Source: a virus. From it: a stretch of 63,323 nt of DNA. Every line of letters begins with the position of its first letter. The first letter of the stretch is position 1. Positions 15,269 through 23,996 of the stretch are shown here, piece by piece. The position numbers and the translations under genes are program-made. Under the pieces are notes generated by a model that had not been told where the DNA came from, searched no databases, and saw only the letters and a program-made list of their open reading frames with translations. The stretch is taken from positions 1 through 63,323 of IMG/VR virus record IMGVR_UViG_3300046459_000539; one strand, written 5' to 3'.

Positions 15269-16948
15269 CTACGAGAAGTCGAGATTGAACGTTGTCCCCC
15301 ATGGCACATTGTCCTGGAGAATTTCCGTGAGTCGTTGCGCGTGCCGTGCCCTTCCGGGGAAATATAGACTCTTCGATGCGTCATTCGACCCTTGCCACAG
15401 GTAATCCGCAGAAGGGTCGGATCCGTCGAAGAATTCAAGCAGTTCCGTGCCCTCTTCGAGCAGGACGTCATCCATCCAGAAGAAGACGCCGTTGGTGCTG
15501 GCCTGGTACGCAGCCTTGGGCGCCATGACACCGCCGTAGACCTGCCGGGTGCTTGTGGCCGGAGGGGTCCAGGTGTTGTAGACACGGACCCAGTTCCCGT
15601 CCACCAGGTCGGGCCGGTTGGCCTTGATCCAGTCCGAGTTGGGTCCGAACTGGTAAGCCGCAGCGAGCGGATTCCAGACGGCAACACTGACAGGCGGGTA
15701 GCCCGACGGGACGTTCACCCATGCCGAGAACGTGTGAGGGACGCCTGTGTGCAGCAGGTCTCCGCCCTTGGAGCCGGGGTTGATGCCGCCGAGCGCGGCG
15801 ATGCCCACCTGCGCCCCTGGTGTCCCGCCTGCCGGGCTCTGGAACTTCAGCGCGCCGGCCTTCGTCCGTCCGGTGGCGCTGTCCCAGGTGAATGTGTTGG
15901 TCACTCCGGAAGGACCGAAGAATCCCCAACGGGACGCACCGGAATTGAATCCTGGGTTATTGACAAGATTGACCCGCTTGGGCTTCACCTTGATGTTCAG
16001 TCTTCTCGGTGCCACCCAATCCGGCACCTGGTATGCAGGGTCAGCGGATTCGTACGCGAGGTAGTGGGCATCGGCGTAGAAGTACCAGCCGATCTGGGGA
16101 GAGCCGGTGCCGTAGTACACGAATGGCGTGACACACGCGTACCGGGCCGTGCTCGGGGCGGTGACGCTGACTTGTGCGGTCGACCAGATGCCGTTGGGCT
16201 GGCTGGTGTTGTCCGGCGCCGCCGACAGCCCGTCGTAGACCAGGTTGTAGCTGGCGTCGTAGCACCGGACCCAGACCCGCCACTTCCGGGAGATGTCTGT
16301 CGACACCGAGACACGTGCGGTGATTCTTCCGTTGCCTGCCTTCAGCGGGGCGAGTGCGTCGGTGTGCGGGTCGAGTGCCCAGCCGGTCGAGCCAGCCGGG
16401 ATGTAGAGGGTTGTGGACTTGGCGGAGTAGGAGCCGACCATCGCCCGTTCCTGGGTGCGGGTGGCGATGGTGCCGTTGTAGGACTCGTAGCACATGTGGT
16501 CGTCGTGTACGGCGGCGGAGCGGTCGAGCAGGTTGCCGAACGGGGCCTGCGCGAACTGGATGCGGTCGAATGCCACCGTGCTGGAGGCCGGCAGGCTGTC
16601 CCAGCGCAGTCCAGCGCTCGCGTAGGCCGCCCCGTTCCACAATGTGCCTGCCTCGCCGCGGTTGTAGTCGATCGGTGCAGTGGCGGTGAGGCTGGTCCGC
16701 TGCCACGCGGACGTTATTGAAGTCAGCGCCTCGGAGCCGGCGATCCACGACATGGCCGGGTCTGGGCATGCGGGGTTGGCGATGCCGAGGTCGGCGAAGC
16801 CGCCGGCTGGCATGAGCGTGGTGATGGCTGCCGTGCCGCTGGAGGTGCTTGTAGCTTTGCCGCTGATGGTCAGGGAGTACTGAACGACGGGGTCACTGCC
16901 CGTGGTTGATGTGGTCGCCTGGATGGGCTGGGTGGACAGGACCGGCAT
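15269..16948 (-). CDS. Distal tail fibre / receptor-binding protein
   Basis: 559 residues from ATG 16948 (TGATG overlap with the tail protein I gene). It is beta-rich, with at least two jelly-roll-like carbohydrate-binding segments. The C-terminal one has the pattern DVLLEEG...LEFFDGSDP common in actinophage minor tail proteins. Translational coupling to the baseplate gene and the terminal position argue for a host-contacting fibre. Sugar specificity cannot be told. Confidence 0.75.
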   Translation of the reverse strand: MPVLSTQPIQATTSTTGSDPVVQYSLTISGKATSTSSGTAAITTLMPAGGFADLGIANPACPDPAMSWIAGSEALTSITSAWQRTSLTATAPIDYNRGEAGTLWNGAAYASAGLRWDSLPASSTVAFDRIQFAQAPFGNLLDRSAAVHDDHMCYESYNGTIATRTQERAMVGSYSAKSTTLYIPAGSTGWALDPHTDALAPLKAGNGRITARVSVSTDISRKWRVWVRCYDASYNLVYDGLSAAPDNTSQPNGIWSTAQVSVTAPSTARYACVTPFVYYGTGSPQIGWYFYADAHYLAYESADPAYQVPDWVAPRRLNIKVKPKRVNLVNNPGFNSGASRWGFFGPSGVTNTFTWDSATGRTKAGALKFQSPAGGTPGAQVGIAALGGINPGSKGGDLLHTGVPHTFSAWVNVPSGYPPVSVAVWNPLAAAYQFGPNSDWIKANRPDLVDGNWVRVYNTWTPPATSTRQVYGGVMAPKAAYQASTNGVFFWMDDVLLEEGTELLEFFDGSDPSADYLWQGSNDASKSLYFPGRARHAQRLTEILQDNVPWGTTFNLDFS

Positions 16949-19719
16949 CACAGACTCCTTTCGAGCAGGCCGAAGAATGCGCCGTCCGGTGTGGCCTGGG
17001 CGACCGAGGCCAGCTTTCGGGGCGCGACGCCAGGACCGACGTACTGGTAGACCTCGATCAGGCTCGCGGCGTGGTTGACGTAGATACGTCCGCCGTCGGG
17101 GATCTCCGGCCAGGTCGCCATGACGGTGATGGTGCCGCTGACCGTCTTGGTCAGGCGGGTGCGCGAGGCCATCCAGAAACTGCTGGCGTCGCTGTTGCAT
17201 CGGAAGGCGATGCCGTGCTCTGCGCCCGAGCCGAGGCGGGGCCGGCTCATGAAGGTGATGAACAGGCGCTGGTCACCGATCGGTGTGCCCCACGGGATCG
17301 TGTTGAGCGCCCACACCTTGTATGGCGTGGTGCTGGGGGTGACTGGGGACAGCATGCCGTCGGTGACGACCCAGGTGCCGCTCGTCGTCCAGGCGCTCGG
17401 TGTGAGCCACAGGGAGCTGTTGATGGAGTAGCTGCGGTCTCCGCTGAGGTTGGGGTTCGGCTCATTGAAGCGCTGGAAGAACGCCTGGCCGACGGCGGCC
17501 TGGTAGTAGTTCGTCGTGACCAGGTTTCCCTGCTCGTCGTACCACTCGACGAATGGCCGCGCGAGGCTGCTGGTCGTCCCGGCGAGCAGCTTGGTGTATG
17601 CCGAGACGGTGAAGCTCTGCTGCGCCGAGCCGGCGAAAGTCCAGTTGGTGTTGTCGGCCGCGTCGCCGTCCGGCTGCTTGTTCCGTGAGTCCACGCGGGC
17701 GATGTACGCGAAGTTGTTGTAGGCCACTCGGTCGCCGACTGCGTAGCCGACCTGGGGGCTCCACTGAGGGTTCCGGCTGAGCGGTACCCCCCACTGGCGG
17801 ACCATGGTCTGCATCGGGAGCGGAGCGCTGCCCTGGGTGTCGGCGACTTCCCACACGTCGCGGTTTGTTCCGGGCTGGACTCCCTGATGCTTGACCAGTG
17901 CTTGCCAGACGGTACCGCTGGAGTCCCGGACGAGGTTGTCGAGGGAGTAGGTGGTGGTCGACGACCAGGTCGGCGCCACGGGTGTACCAACCGAGCGGAC
18001 GCCGAGGGTGGCTGCGGACGCCCCCTGGTTGGTGACGGTGCCGGCGTTGTTGTCGGTGGTCGTCCCGGTGACTGCGGTCAGACCGGCAGCGACGCTCAGC
18101 CCGCCGGGGTAGGCGCCGGTGCTGAGGTTTTGCAGGCTCCACGTCGAGGGCGACAGGGTAATGGGGTTGGTCAGTGCGCTGCCGACGTCGAGCCTGGTGG
18201 CGTCGGTGACCTTGCTCCACCATCCGTTGCCGGCCACGGGCTCCTGCCCGTGCGAGGGGTCGACGGTGCCGGTGACTATGAAGGTGTTGAGTCCGGCGTT
18301 GTATCCCGTCGCGGCTGCGTTCTTGCTGACGACCTTCGTCATGAAGGTGTGCGTGCCCGCGGTCAGCGTGTAGCGGCCGAGGTAGCGGGTCGAGTACCAG
18401 ATACGGGGCTTGCCCAGGAGCGTTCCCAGGTAGTGGTCGACGGTGCCGATGCTGCTCTGTACGCCGTCGATGTAGTAGTTCGTCTTGCCGTAGGCCGTGC
18501 CGTCGATGGCGGCGACGGACAGGTCGTAGACGCCGTCCGCAGCGATGGTGAAGTTCAGCGTGACGTAGGAGTTGACGGGGCCGCTGAGGGAGAGGTTCGG
18601 GTTGACGCTGAGGAGCCATGTTCCGTTGACCTGTGTGGTGCCGCCGGCAGGGTTCTTCGTGACGGTGCCCGAACTCGCAGCGACGGTCAGGGTGTCGGCT
18701 CGCGTCTGGGCGCTGACGGACTTGACGGCCGTCCAGAGGGCGCCGTTGTGGTCGACGACTTCGCCGCCCTGGTAGGTGAGGTCTTTGTTCCAGTCGGGGT
18801 ACTTGGGGTTGGCGAAGGTGCTCTGGTCCTGGTTGAGCATGAGGTTGCTGCTGTCGCCGATTTCGACGTCCCACCCGGTGAGGGTGCTGATGAGGTCGGC
18901 GATACCTTCGTCGGTGCCCCGGCTTCTTGCCAGACCGACGGCCTTGCGAGTGTGCAGCCTGCGGCGGAGGGGCTCGTCGCTGACCTCGTCGGTCACCCCG
19001 AACTGGTGGGCCAGGTGCTCAATGGCGCTGTTCGGTGCCTTGTCGATGCGCCGTAGATCGCGCAGGATGCCCGTCTCGGTGGCGAGAGTGTCAAGCTGGT
19101 GTCCGAAGATCGAGAGGAACTTGAACAGGGCGGGATTGGTGACACCGTCCTCGTAACCGGTGACCTCGGTGGTGTCCAGCCGGTAGGCACGGGGGATCGA
19201 CTCGTACAGGCGCAGCGCATAGCCGGCATCGAGTACGGACAGTCCTGCCGCGGCGCCGGCCCGGACCCAGTCCTCGGTGAGGGTGGCGGGCTCCCAGTAG
19301 TCGGTGCTGCTTCCGGGGGTGATGCCCGTGCTGCCGGCCATCGCGGCGTAGTTCACGCCGTTGTAGCTGATGACGTCGCCGGCTGCGTACGTTGCTGTGC
19401 TCGACCAGGCGGTGACGCCCAGGAAGATTGCGTAGTAGAAGACTCGTCCCTGGGGTAGGTCGAGGTCGTCCCATGTGCGGCCGGGGGCGCTCTGGGGTAT
19501 CTCGACGAGGACGGTGCCGTCGTCGCCGTGTGCTGGGACACCGTAGGCGTTGCGGACGATACGCAGGACACTCCAGGTGTTCTGGGAGGCGGCTCCCCAG
19601 GCGAGCTGGATGTGTCCGGGAGCGACAGACGTCGCGGTGACCGGCTCGACGCTGTACTGGACCGCAGTGTCTGCGCCGTACAGGCTCTTGCCGTAGTAGT
19701 CGTAGCCGTACACGGCCAT
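16948..19719 (-). CDS. Tail protein I (P2 gpI-like) with four chitin-binding-type repeats
   Basis: 923 residues. Residues about 165-300 match the baseplate tail protein I family that links the wedge to fibres (LYESIPRAYR...LFKFLSIFGHQLDTL...RLHTRKAVGLARSRGT). Around this sit four repeats of the form W-x5-Y-xxGD-x-V-xx-(N)G-x-x-Y/W-x-A at about 105-142, 310-335, 585-623 and 653-693, resembling carbohydrate-binding type 3/CBM5-12 modules that bind chitin or related glycans. The remainder is beta-sandwich-like. It probably anchors and partly forms the receptor-binding apparatus. Confidence 0.8.
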   Translation of the reverse strand: MAVYGYDYYGKSLYGADTAVQYSVEPVTATSVAPGHIQLAWGAASQNTWSVLRIVRNAYGVPAHGDDGTVLVEIPQSAPGRTWDDLDLPQGRVFYYAIFLGVTAWSSTATYAAGDVISYNGVNYAAMAGSTGITPGSSTDYWEPATLTEDWVRAGAAAGLSVLDAGYALRLYESIPRAYRLDTTEVTGYEDGVTNPALFKFLSIFGHQLDTLATETGILRDLRRIDKAPNSAIEHLAHQFGVTDEVSDEPLRRRLHTRKAVGLARSRGTDEGIADLISTLTGWDVEIGDSSNLMLNQDQSTFANPKYPDWNKDLTYQGGEVVDHNGALWTAVKSVSAQTRADTLTVAASSGTVTKNPAGGTTQVNGTWLLSVNPNLSLSGPVNSYVTLNFTIAADGVYDLSVAAIDGTAYGKTNYYIDGVQSSIGTVDHYLGTLLGKPRIWYSTRYLGRYTLTAGTHTFMTKVVSKNAAATGYNAGLNTFIVTGTVDPSHGQEPVAGNGWWSKVTDATRLDVGSALTNPITLSPSTWSLQNLSTGAYPGGLSVAAGLTAVTGTTTDNNAGTVTNQGASAATLGVRSVGTPVAPTWSSTTTYSLDNLVRDSSGTVWQALVKHQGVQPGTNRDVWEVADTQGSAPLPMQTMVRQWGVPLSRNPQWSPQVGYAVGDRVAYNNFAYIARVDSRNKQPDGDAADNTNWTFAGSAQQSFTVSAYTKLLAGTTSSLARPFVEWYDEQGNLVTTNYYQAAVGQAFFQRFNEPNPNLSGDRSYSINSSLWLTPSAWTTSGTWVVTDGMLSPVTPSTTPYKVWALNTIPWGTPIGDQRLFITFMSRPRLGSGAEHGIAFRCNSDASSFWMASRTRLTKTVSGTITVMATWPEIPDGGRIYVNHAASLIEVYQYVGPGVAPRKLASVAQATPDGAFFGLLERSL

Positions 19720-19747
19720 GTGTGTGTCTCCTGGGTGTGAGCCGTGT

Positions 19748-20581
19748 TCAGGCCGACGGCAGCGCCGGGTCGAGGTCGTCGATGGGGCGACTGGTCACGT
19801 CTTCGGGCAGGGCGCGGATGTAGGTCAGGCCGCACCAGGCCCAGGCGGTGATGTTGCCGACTGGGTTGGGGTAGCTCGCGCGGTTGTGGACGCGCATGGA
19901 GTCCATGTGCCGGACTTGCAGTTGGAGTCGCTCGCCCTGGAACCACTCCCCCGAGTAGGTGAGGTCGGCACGGTGGTAGCCGTGTGTGCCCCGCGGGTTC
20001 GTGGAGGACCCGACGGCGACATCCGTGTCGTGGTCTGAGAGGTACATGCGCGAGTAGCACATGTGGTCCAGGGAGTTGGGCCCCGTGGGGATGGTGGCGA
20101 TCAGCCGCATCGTGATGATCCACCAGCCCGTCTTCGGGCAGGTGATGGTGGGGCTTGTCAGCCAAGGGAAGATCTTGGTCGGGACGCCAATGTCGGTGAG
20201 CTTCCGGTTCCAGCTCACCGGGTGCCAGTCCCTGGTGATGTCGACGTCGAGCTGGTCGACGGTCGGGGCGATGGAGGTGCCGGTGCACCGGGCCGTGCCG
20301 ACGGGGAGGTTCCAGCCGGTGTTGCTGGCGTCGATCAGGGAGTTGACGGTGGTGGCGACCTGGTCGTCGTAGCGCTGCATGGAGTCAAGCCGGCTGGCGA
20401 CGTCCTTGTACTGGTGAGTCTTGCCGGCCGCGTCGGTGTAGACCTGCGGCTTGAGGCCAATGGCCGTTTCGACGCCTGTGAGTTCGTCCTGGATCTCGTT
20501 GACGTCGGCGGCGAGAACGAAGTCCCTGCCGTCCTGGTGGGTCGGAAACGTCCTGATCGCGTTGGGATAGACCTTGCTCAT
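19748..20581 (-). CDS. Tail fibre/baseplate-associated protein
   Basis: 277 residues from ATG 20581. The N-terminal part (MSKVYPNAIRTFPTHQDGRD...VNEIQDELTGVETAIGL) is typical of actinophage fibre proteins, and a short helical stretch may trimerise. The C-terminal 150 residues are beta-rich, with aromatic residues at regular spacing, suggesting a glycan-binding domain. It lies between baseplate J and tail protein I genes and is transcribed with them. Confidence 0.7.
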   Translation of the reverse strand: MSKVYPNAIRTFPTHQDGRDFVLAADVNEIQDELTGVETAIGLKPQVYTDAAGKTHQYKDVASRLDSMQRYDDQVATTVNSLIDASNTGWNLPVGTARCTGTSIAPTVDQLDVDITRDWHPVSWNRKLTDIGVPTKIFPWLTSPTITCPKTGWWIITMRLIATIPTGPNSLDHMCYSRMYLSDHDTDVAVGSSTNPRGTHGYHRADLTYSGEWFQGERLQLQVRHMDSMRVHNRASYPNPVGNITAWAWCGLTYIRALPEDVTSRPIDDLDPALPSA

Positions 20582-20589
20582 GGGTGTCC

Positions 20590-22095
20590 TTACTGGCCGC
20601 CGTCTGAAGTGATGTAGATCTGGCCGGCCACGGGGATCTCCCAGTCGCGGCAGATGATGTCCTGGGCGCCGGTCTGCTGTCCGTCGGCGCGGGCCAGGAG
20701 CGGGATGGTCACGTACTCGACACCAGGAATGGCGTCGAGAAGCGCGAAGATCTTGGATGCCGCAATGCGCTGCCCGAAGGAGGAACGCTGGCTCGACAGC
20801 AGATCCTGTAGCGCCTTCTGTGCGGCCAGGACGACTTCGGAGGCCCGGAAGTTGGAGTAGATACCGAGGACCACGGGGGCGCTGGTCGAGCCGATGTTGA
20901 CGCCGACGAGTGTGCCGGGGACGACATCGACGTAGACCCCGGTCAGGGTGCGGGCCTGGACGTAGCGGGCCGTCGCGGTGAGCTGGTCGTCGGAGGGGAC
21001 GGCGTTGTCCGCGCCCACGGTGGCGATGGTGATGGCGCTGTAGTGGGCGCCGATCGCCTTGGCCTTCGCGTTGCCGGGGACGGCGAGGGCCAGGTCCTCG
21101 AAGTCGCGCAGACTCACAGCTCGGTCCTGGGCACGGAATGCCTTTGGCGCGTTGGTGCGGATCGACTCGGTGCTCTCGACTTCCCGGCCGCCGGTCATGG
21201 CGGACGAGCTTGCGATGTAGATGCCGGCGATGCCGACGGAGATGTCGATGATCTGGTTGGCGTCGATGTTGCCGCGGGCGCCACCACCGACGCGGTAGGC
21301 GGCGTAGATGGGAACATCCAGATCCGGGATGGCGCCCAGCGTTCCGTCCCCGAAGGTGACCGTGATGGTGCCAGTGTCCGAGCTGGTCAGCGTGAAGACC
21401 TTGTCGGTGGCGGCTGCGGTCAGGAGGTCGTTGGTGACCTGCCACTCGGCCAGCGCGTCACTGCCGACGAACACGCGGACGCTGTCGACGAGCCCTGGAG
21501 CGGACGGCAGGGTGAACGCCTGGCTCGCAGTCCCGTCGGAGGTGCCGAGGCTGTCGACGAGGACGAGGGTCTCCGTGGCCGTGCCCGCGTTGAGCGTGAT
21601 GGTCTGCGATCCGGCGGTCGCGCCTTCTGTGACCGAGACCGTGGCGCTGCCGGCCGCCGCCGGGACGGTGACCGCTTGATCGGTCTCGAAGGTGAGCGGC
21701 GCGTCGAGACTCTCGATGAAGGCGGTCGTCACCTGAGTGCCGGCGGGGATGATGACGTCGGTCGTCTGGGTCACGTCGGTGATGAACGTGACGGATCCGG
21801 TGGCCGGGGCCGCTGAAGCTGGTGTGTAGCCGAGAAGTGCTGCGTGTGCGAGCACGGAGGAGCGTTGGGTGGCGGTCTCCAGGAAGGCTTCGCGGGCTGC
21901 GGCATCTCCGTAGTAGGCGAGGATGTCGCCCATGTACGCGAAGAGGTTGACGAGCAGTACGCCGAAGTCAGCCGTGTTCCGGCCGGACCATTCCGGATAG
22001 ACACGGGCGGCGTGGTCGAGCATGGCCTGCCGGAAGCCCTCGAAATCCTTCGAGGTGTAGTCGATAGCCGGCGAGCTGGACGTAAGATCCGCCAC
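20590..22095 (-). CDS. Baseplate wedge protein J (gpJ/gp6-like)
   Basis: 501 residues. The N-terminus (DFEGFRQAMLDHAARVYPEWSG...) and the hydrophobic LLVNLFAYMGDILAYYGDAAAREAFL stretch, split across residues about 46-72, are hallmarks of the baseplate J family of contractile tails. A central beta-rich insert (about 100-240) precedes the conserved C-terminal half (AVSLRDFEDLALAVPGNAKAKAI...). It forms the wedge ring together with the adjacent gp25-type protein. An inverted repeat sits just upstream of its SD site. Confidence 0.92.
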   Translation of the reverse strand: MADLTSSSPAIDYTSKDFEGFRQAMLDHAARVYPEWSGRNTADFGVLLVNLFAYMGDILAYYGDAAAREAFLETATQRSSVLAHAALLGYTPASAAPATGSVTFITDVTQTTDVIIPAGTQVTTAFIESLDAPLTFETDQAVTVPAAAGSATVSVTEGATAGSQTITLNAGTATETLVLVDSLGTSDGTASQAFTLPSAPGLVDSVRVFVGSDALAEWQVTNDLLTAAATDKVFTLTSSDTGTITVTFGDGTLGAIPDLDVPIYAAYRVGGGARGNIDANQIIDISVGIAGIYIASSSAMTGGREVESTESIRTNAPKAFRAQDRAVSLRDFEDLALAVPGNAKAKAIGAHYSAITIATVGADNAVPSDDQLTATARYVQARTLTGVYVDVVPGTLVGVNIGSTSAPVVLGIYSNFRASEVVLAAQKALQDLLSSQRSSFGQRIAASKIFALLDAIPGVEYVTIPLLARADGQQTGAQDIICRDWEIPVAGQIYITSDGGQ

Positions 22096-22109
22096 AGTGA
22101 TTTTCTCCT

Positions 22110-22139
22110 GAATTGGGACATCGGAATGGGTCCCAATTC
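22110..22139 (-). promoter_or_regulatory. Perfect inverted repeat in the baseplate J leader
   Basis: GAATTGGGAC (22110-22119) and GTCCCAATTC (22130-22139) form a 10-bp perfect hairpin with a 10-nt loop. On the minus strand the hairpin ends immediately before AGGAGA, the SD region of the baseplate J gene. It may modulate translation or mark an mRNA processing site. AT-content is high for this genome and no T-tract follows. Confidence 0.6.
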
Positions 22140-22184
22140 GTGCACCGTATGTGGATCAGTTTATGAGGCTGGAAAGCCGGAGTG

Positions 22185-23303
22185 TTATAGGGAGCCGCCC
22201 ACAATGCGTCCACCGGGCATGATGCGCACGCTCTCTGTCAGTTCCACCTCGGAGGCCGGAGTGGTGGTGAGTGCCACGTCCACCTCGACGTCCACGATGC
22301 CCTCCTGATCGTCGTTGACGACCGGGCGGATCTCGGTGATGACGGCGCCGGGCTCCCAGCGCGCCATGGCGTCCCGTACGGCTTCGGCAATGAGGGCGGG
22401 CGCGATGGGGTCGCTGGGCCTGAAGAGCGCAGCGGAGACGTTGGATCCGAAGGCGGGTTCCCCGACGTACTCACCGGGCAGGGTGGCCACCACAGCCCGC
22501 GAGCGCTGGACGAGCATCGAATCGGGGCTGGTGACCATGGCGACCCTGCCCATGGCGTCGAGCTGGAAGGGCATGCGCATCTGGAGGGTGCCCGCTCCGG
22601 GGTAGCCGGCGACGCTGGTGACCGTCGCGGTGCCGGCGACAGGCTGGTTCGTCGGGCCCGCATCCGGACGACTTTGAGGCCAGGTTTCGGTGACGGCCGC
22701 CATGACTGCTGACGCGTAGGTGTAGAAGGCGTCGGTGCGGCGTGAGATGTCAGCGATGGAGGCCAGGGTCAGGTCTCCGCCGACGTAGAAGCTCTCCCGC
22801 AACCCCCGGCTCAGTTCGAGTTGGACGCCCTGTCCGCGCGAGTTGCGGTTGGCGATGTTCAGCGGGTCGTTGCCGTCGATCTCCTGTGGGGAGGAGGACA
22901 CCGTGAAGCCTGCCGCGGTGAGGCGGTTCTTGATCGCGGCCCCGAGTTCCGTGTCCAGGCCGCCCAGGTAAGTGGTCTGGTCTGTGCCGCTCGTTCCGTG
23001 CCAGGACACCGTCCACTCGACGTCCCGCAGTACCTGGAAGACGGTGGGCTCGTCGAACCGTGTGCTGGTGACGTGCAACGTGGTGTTTCCGCTGCTCCGG
23101 ATGCCCTGGAACGAGTAGTAGGACGAGGTCTGGGTGGTGGCGCAGTAGTCGGCGAGCTGGGTGGTCGGTGCTTCGATGCCGCCGCCGTGGATGGCTATGT
23201 GTGCGCCACGTGCCTTGGGTACGACCCGCGCTGAGATGACGTAGTCGGTGCCGAGAGCCACGTGCGCGGCGAGATCTGCATAGCTGGAGTAGGTGTCGCT
23301 CAA
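22185..23303 (-). CDS. Gamma-PGA hydrolase domain fused to a gp25 baseplate wedge
   Basis: 372 residues in one uninterrupted frame. Residues 1-205 match the phage poly-gamma-glutamate hydrolase family (PghP-like zinc peptidase). Zinc ligands appear as H39-GGGI-E44 and H77 in TLHVTS, with FDEP at 83-86 and GVQLELS near 159-165, a catalytic-Glu motif of the family. Residues about 243-372 match the GPW/gp25 wedge family (FQLDAMGRVAMV...EPAFGSNVSAALF...). A gp25 protein is normally about 120-150 residues alone. The fusion would place a capsule-cleaving enzyme in the baseplate. It lies between spike and baseplate J genes. Confidence 0.85.
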   Translation of the reverse strand: MSDTYSSYADLAAHVALGTDYVISARVVPKARGAHIAIHGGGIEAPTTQLADYCATTQTSSYYSFQGIRSSGNTTLHVTSTRFDEPTVFQVLRDVEWTVSWHGTSGTDQTTYLGGLDTELGAAIKNRLTAAGFTVSSSPQEIDGNDPLNIANRNSRGQGVQLELSRGLRESFYVGGDLTLASIADISRRTDAFYTYASAVMAAVTETWPQSRPDAGPTNQPVAGTATVTSVAGYPGAGTLQMRMPFQLDAMGRVAMVTSPDSMLVQRSRAVVATLPGEYVGEPAFGSNVSAALFRPSDPIAPALIAEAVRDAMARWEPGAVITEIRPVVNDDQEGIVDVEVDVALTTTPASEVELTESVRIMPGGRIVGGSL

Positions 23304-23312
23304 GGACGGTCC

Positions 23313-23993
23313 TTACGTGATGATGCCCAGGTGAACCCGCGCGTTGACGTAGAAGGCGTCCGCTGCGTTGCGGGTGAAGCCGGCCGGCTTGTCGAAGTGC
23401 ACGGCCCCGATGGTGTTGACGTACCCCCAGGTGGTGATGAACGTGCCGTCGGCCTTCTGCTCGACCACGGGGTACCCGACGCGGTAGTTGGGGTTGAAGA
23501 ACCCGTCCGGCACGGTGAACGCGGTGGCGGCTGCTGCCGGGTCTGTCACCGTCAGGGCGCCGCACAGGTGCAGGCTGCCCCAGGCATCCCGACGGTACTG
23601 GATGGGTTGGACTCCAGTGACACCGCCGAACGTGGTGGTGACGGCCCAGCCGGTTGTCAACGTCGGGTCGGTCCATGTGTCGCTGCTGCGCAGGGGGTTG
23701 TCGGCCGACACCACCATGCCGTCGAGGGCGTCCGCCGCGAGCTGTGGGCCGGTGACCTGTCCCGGTTCGGCCGGCCAGTACACCAGGCGTCGACCGCCTC
23801 CGTCGTAGGTGGCCCACACACGCTCGCCTACGGCGGCCTGCCGGGTGACCTGCCCGGACGGATAGGCCCAGCCGGTGACGGCGTCGCCTGAGACCTGTGG
23901 GATACGCAGGCGGACGCGCCCAAGGCCCTGGGGGTCCTGGGCATGGGTGATGATCGCGCCGTAGATGTCAGTACTGGTGGCGGCGAGCGCCAT
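23313..23993 (-). CDS. Baseplate spike protein (gpV/gp5 OB-fold type)
   Basis: 226 residues. The N-terminal 75 residues (YGAIITHAQDPQGLGRVRLRIP) show the OB-fold of baseplate spike proteins of the gpV/VgrG class. The C-terminal part is beta-rich (GTFITTWGYVNTIGAVHF) and may form the spike shaft or a small fibre-like knob. It follows the hub gene with a 3-bp gap, matching the hub-spike order of contractile systems. Confidence 0.8.
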   Translation of the reverse strand: MALAATSTDIYGAIITHAQDPQGLGRVRLRIPQVSGDAVTGWAYPSGQVTRQAAVGERVWATYDGGGRRLVYWPAEPGQVTGPQLAADALDGMVVSADNPLRSSDTWTDPTLTTGWAVTTTFGGVTGVQPIQYRRDAWGSLHLCGALTVTDPAAAATAFTVPDGFFNPNYRVGYPVVEQKADGTFITTWGYVNTIGAVHFDKPAGFTRNAADAFYVNARVHLGIIT

Positions 23994-23996
23994 GGG

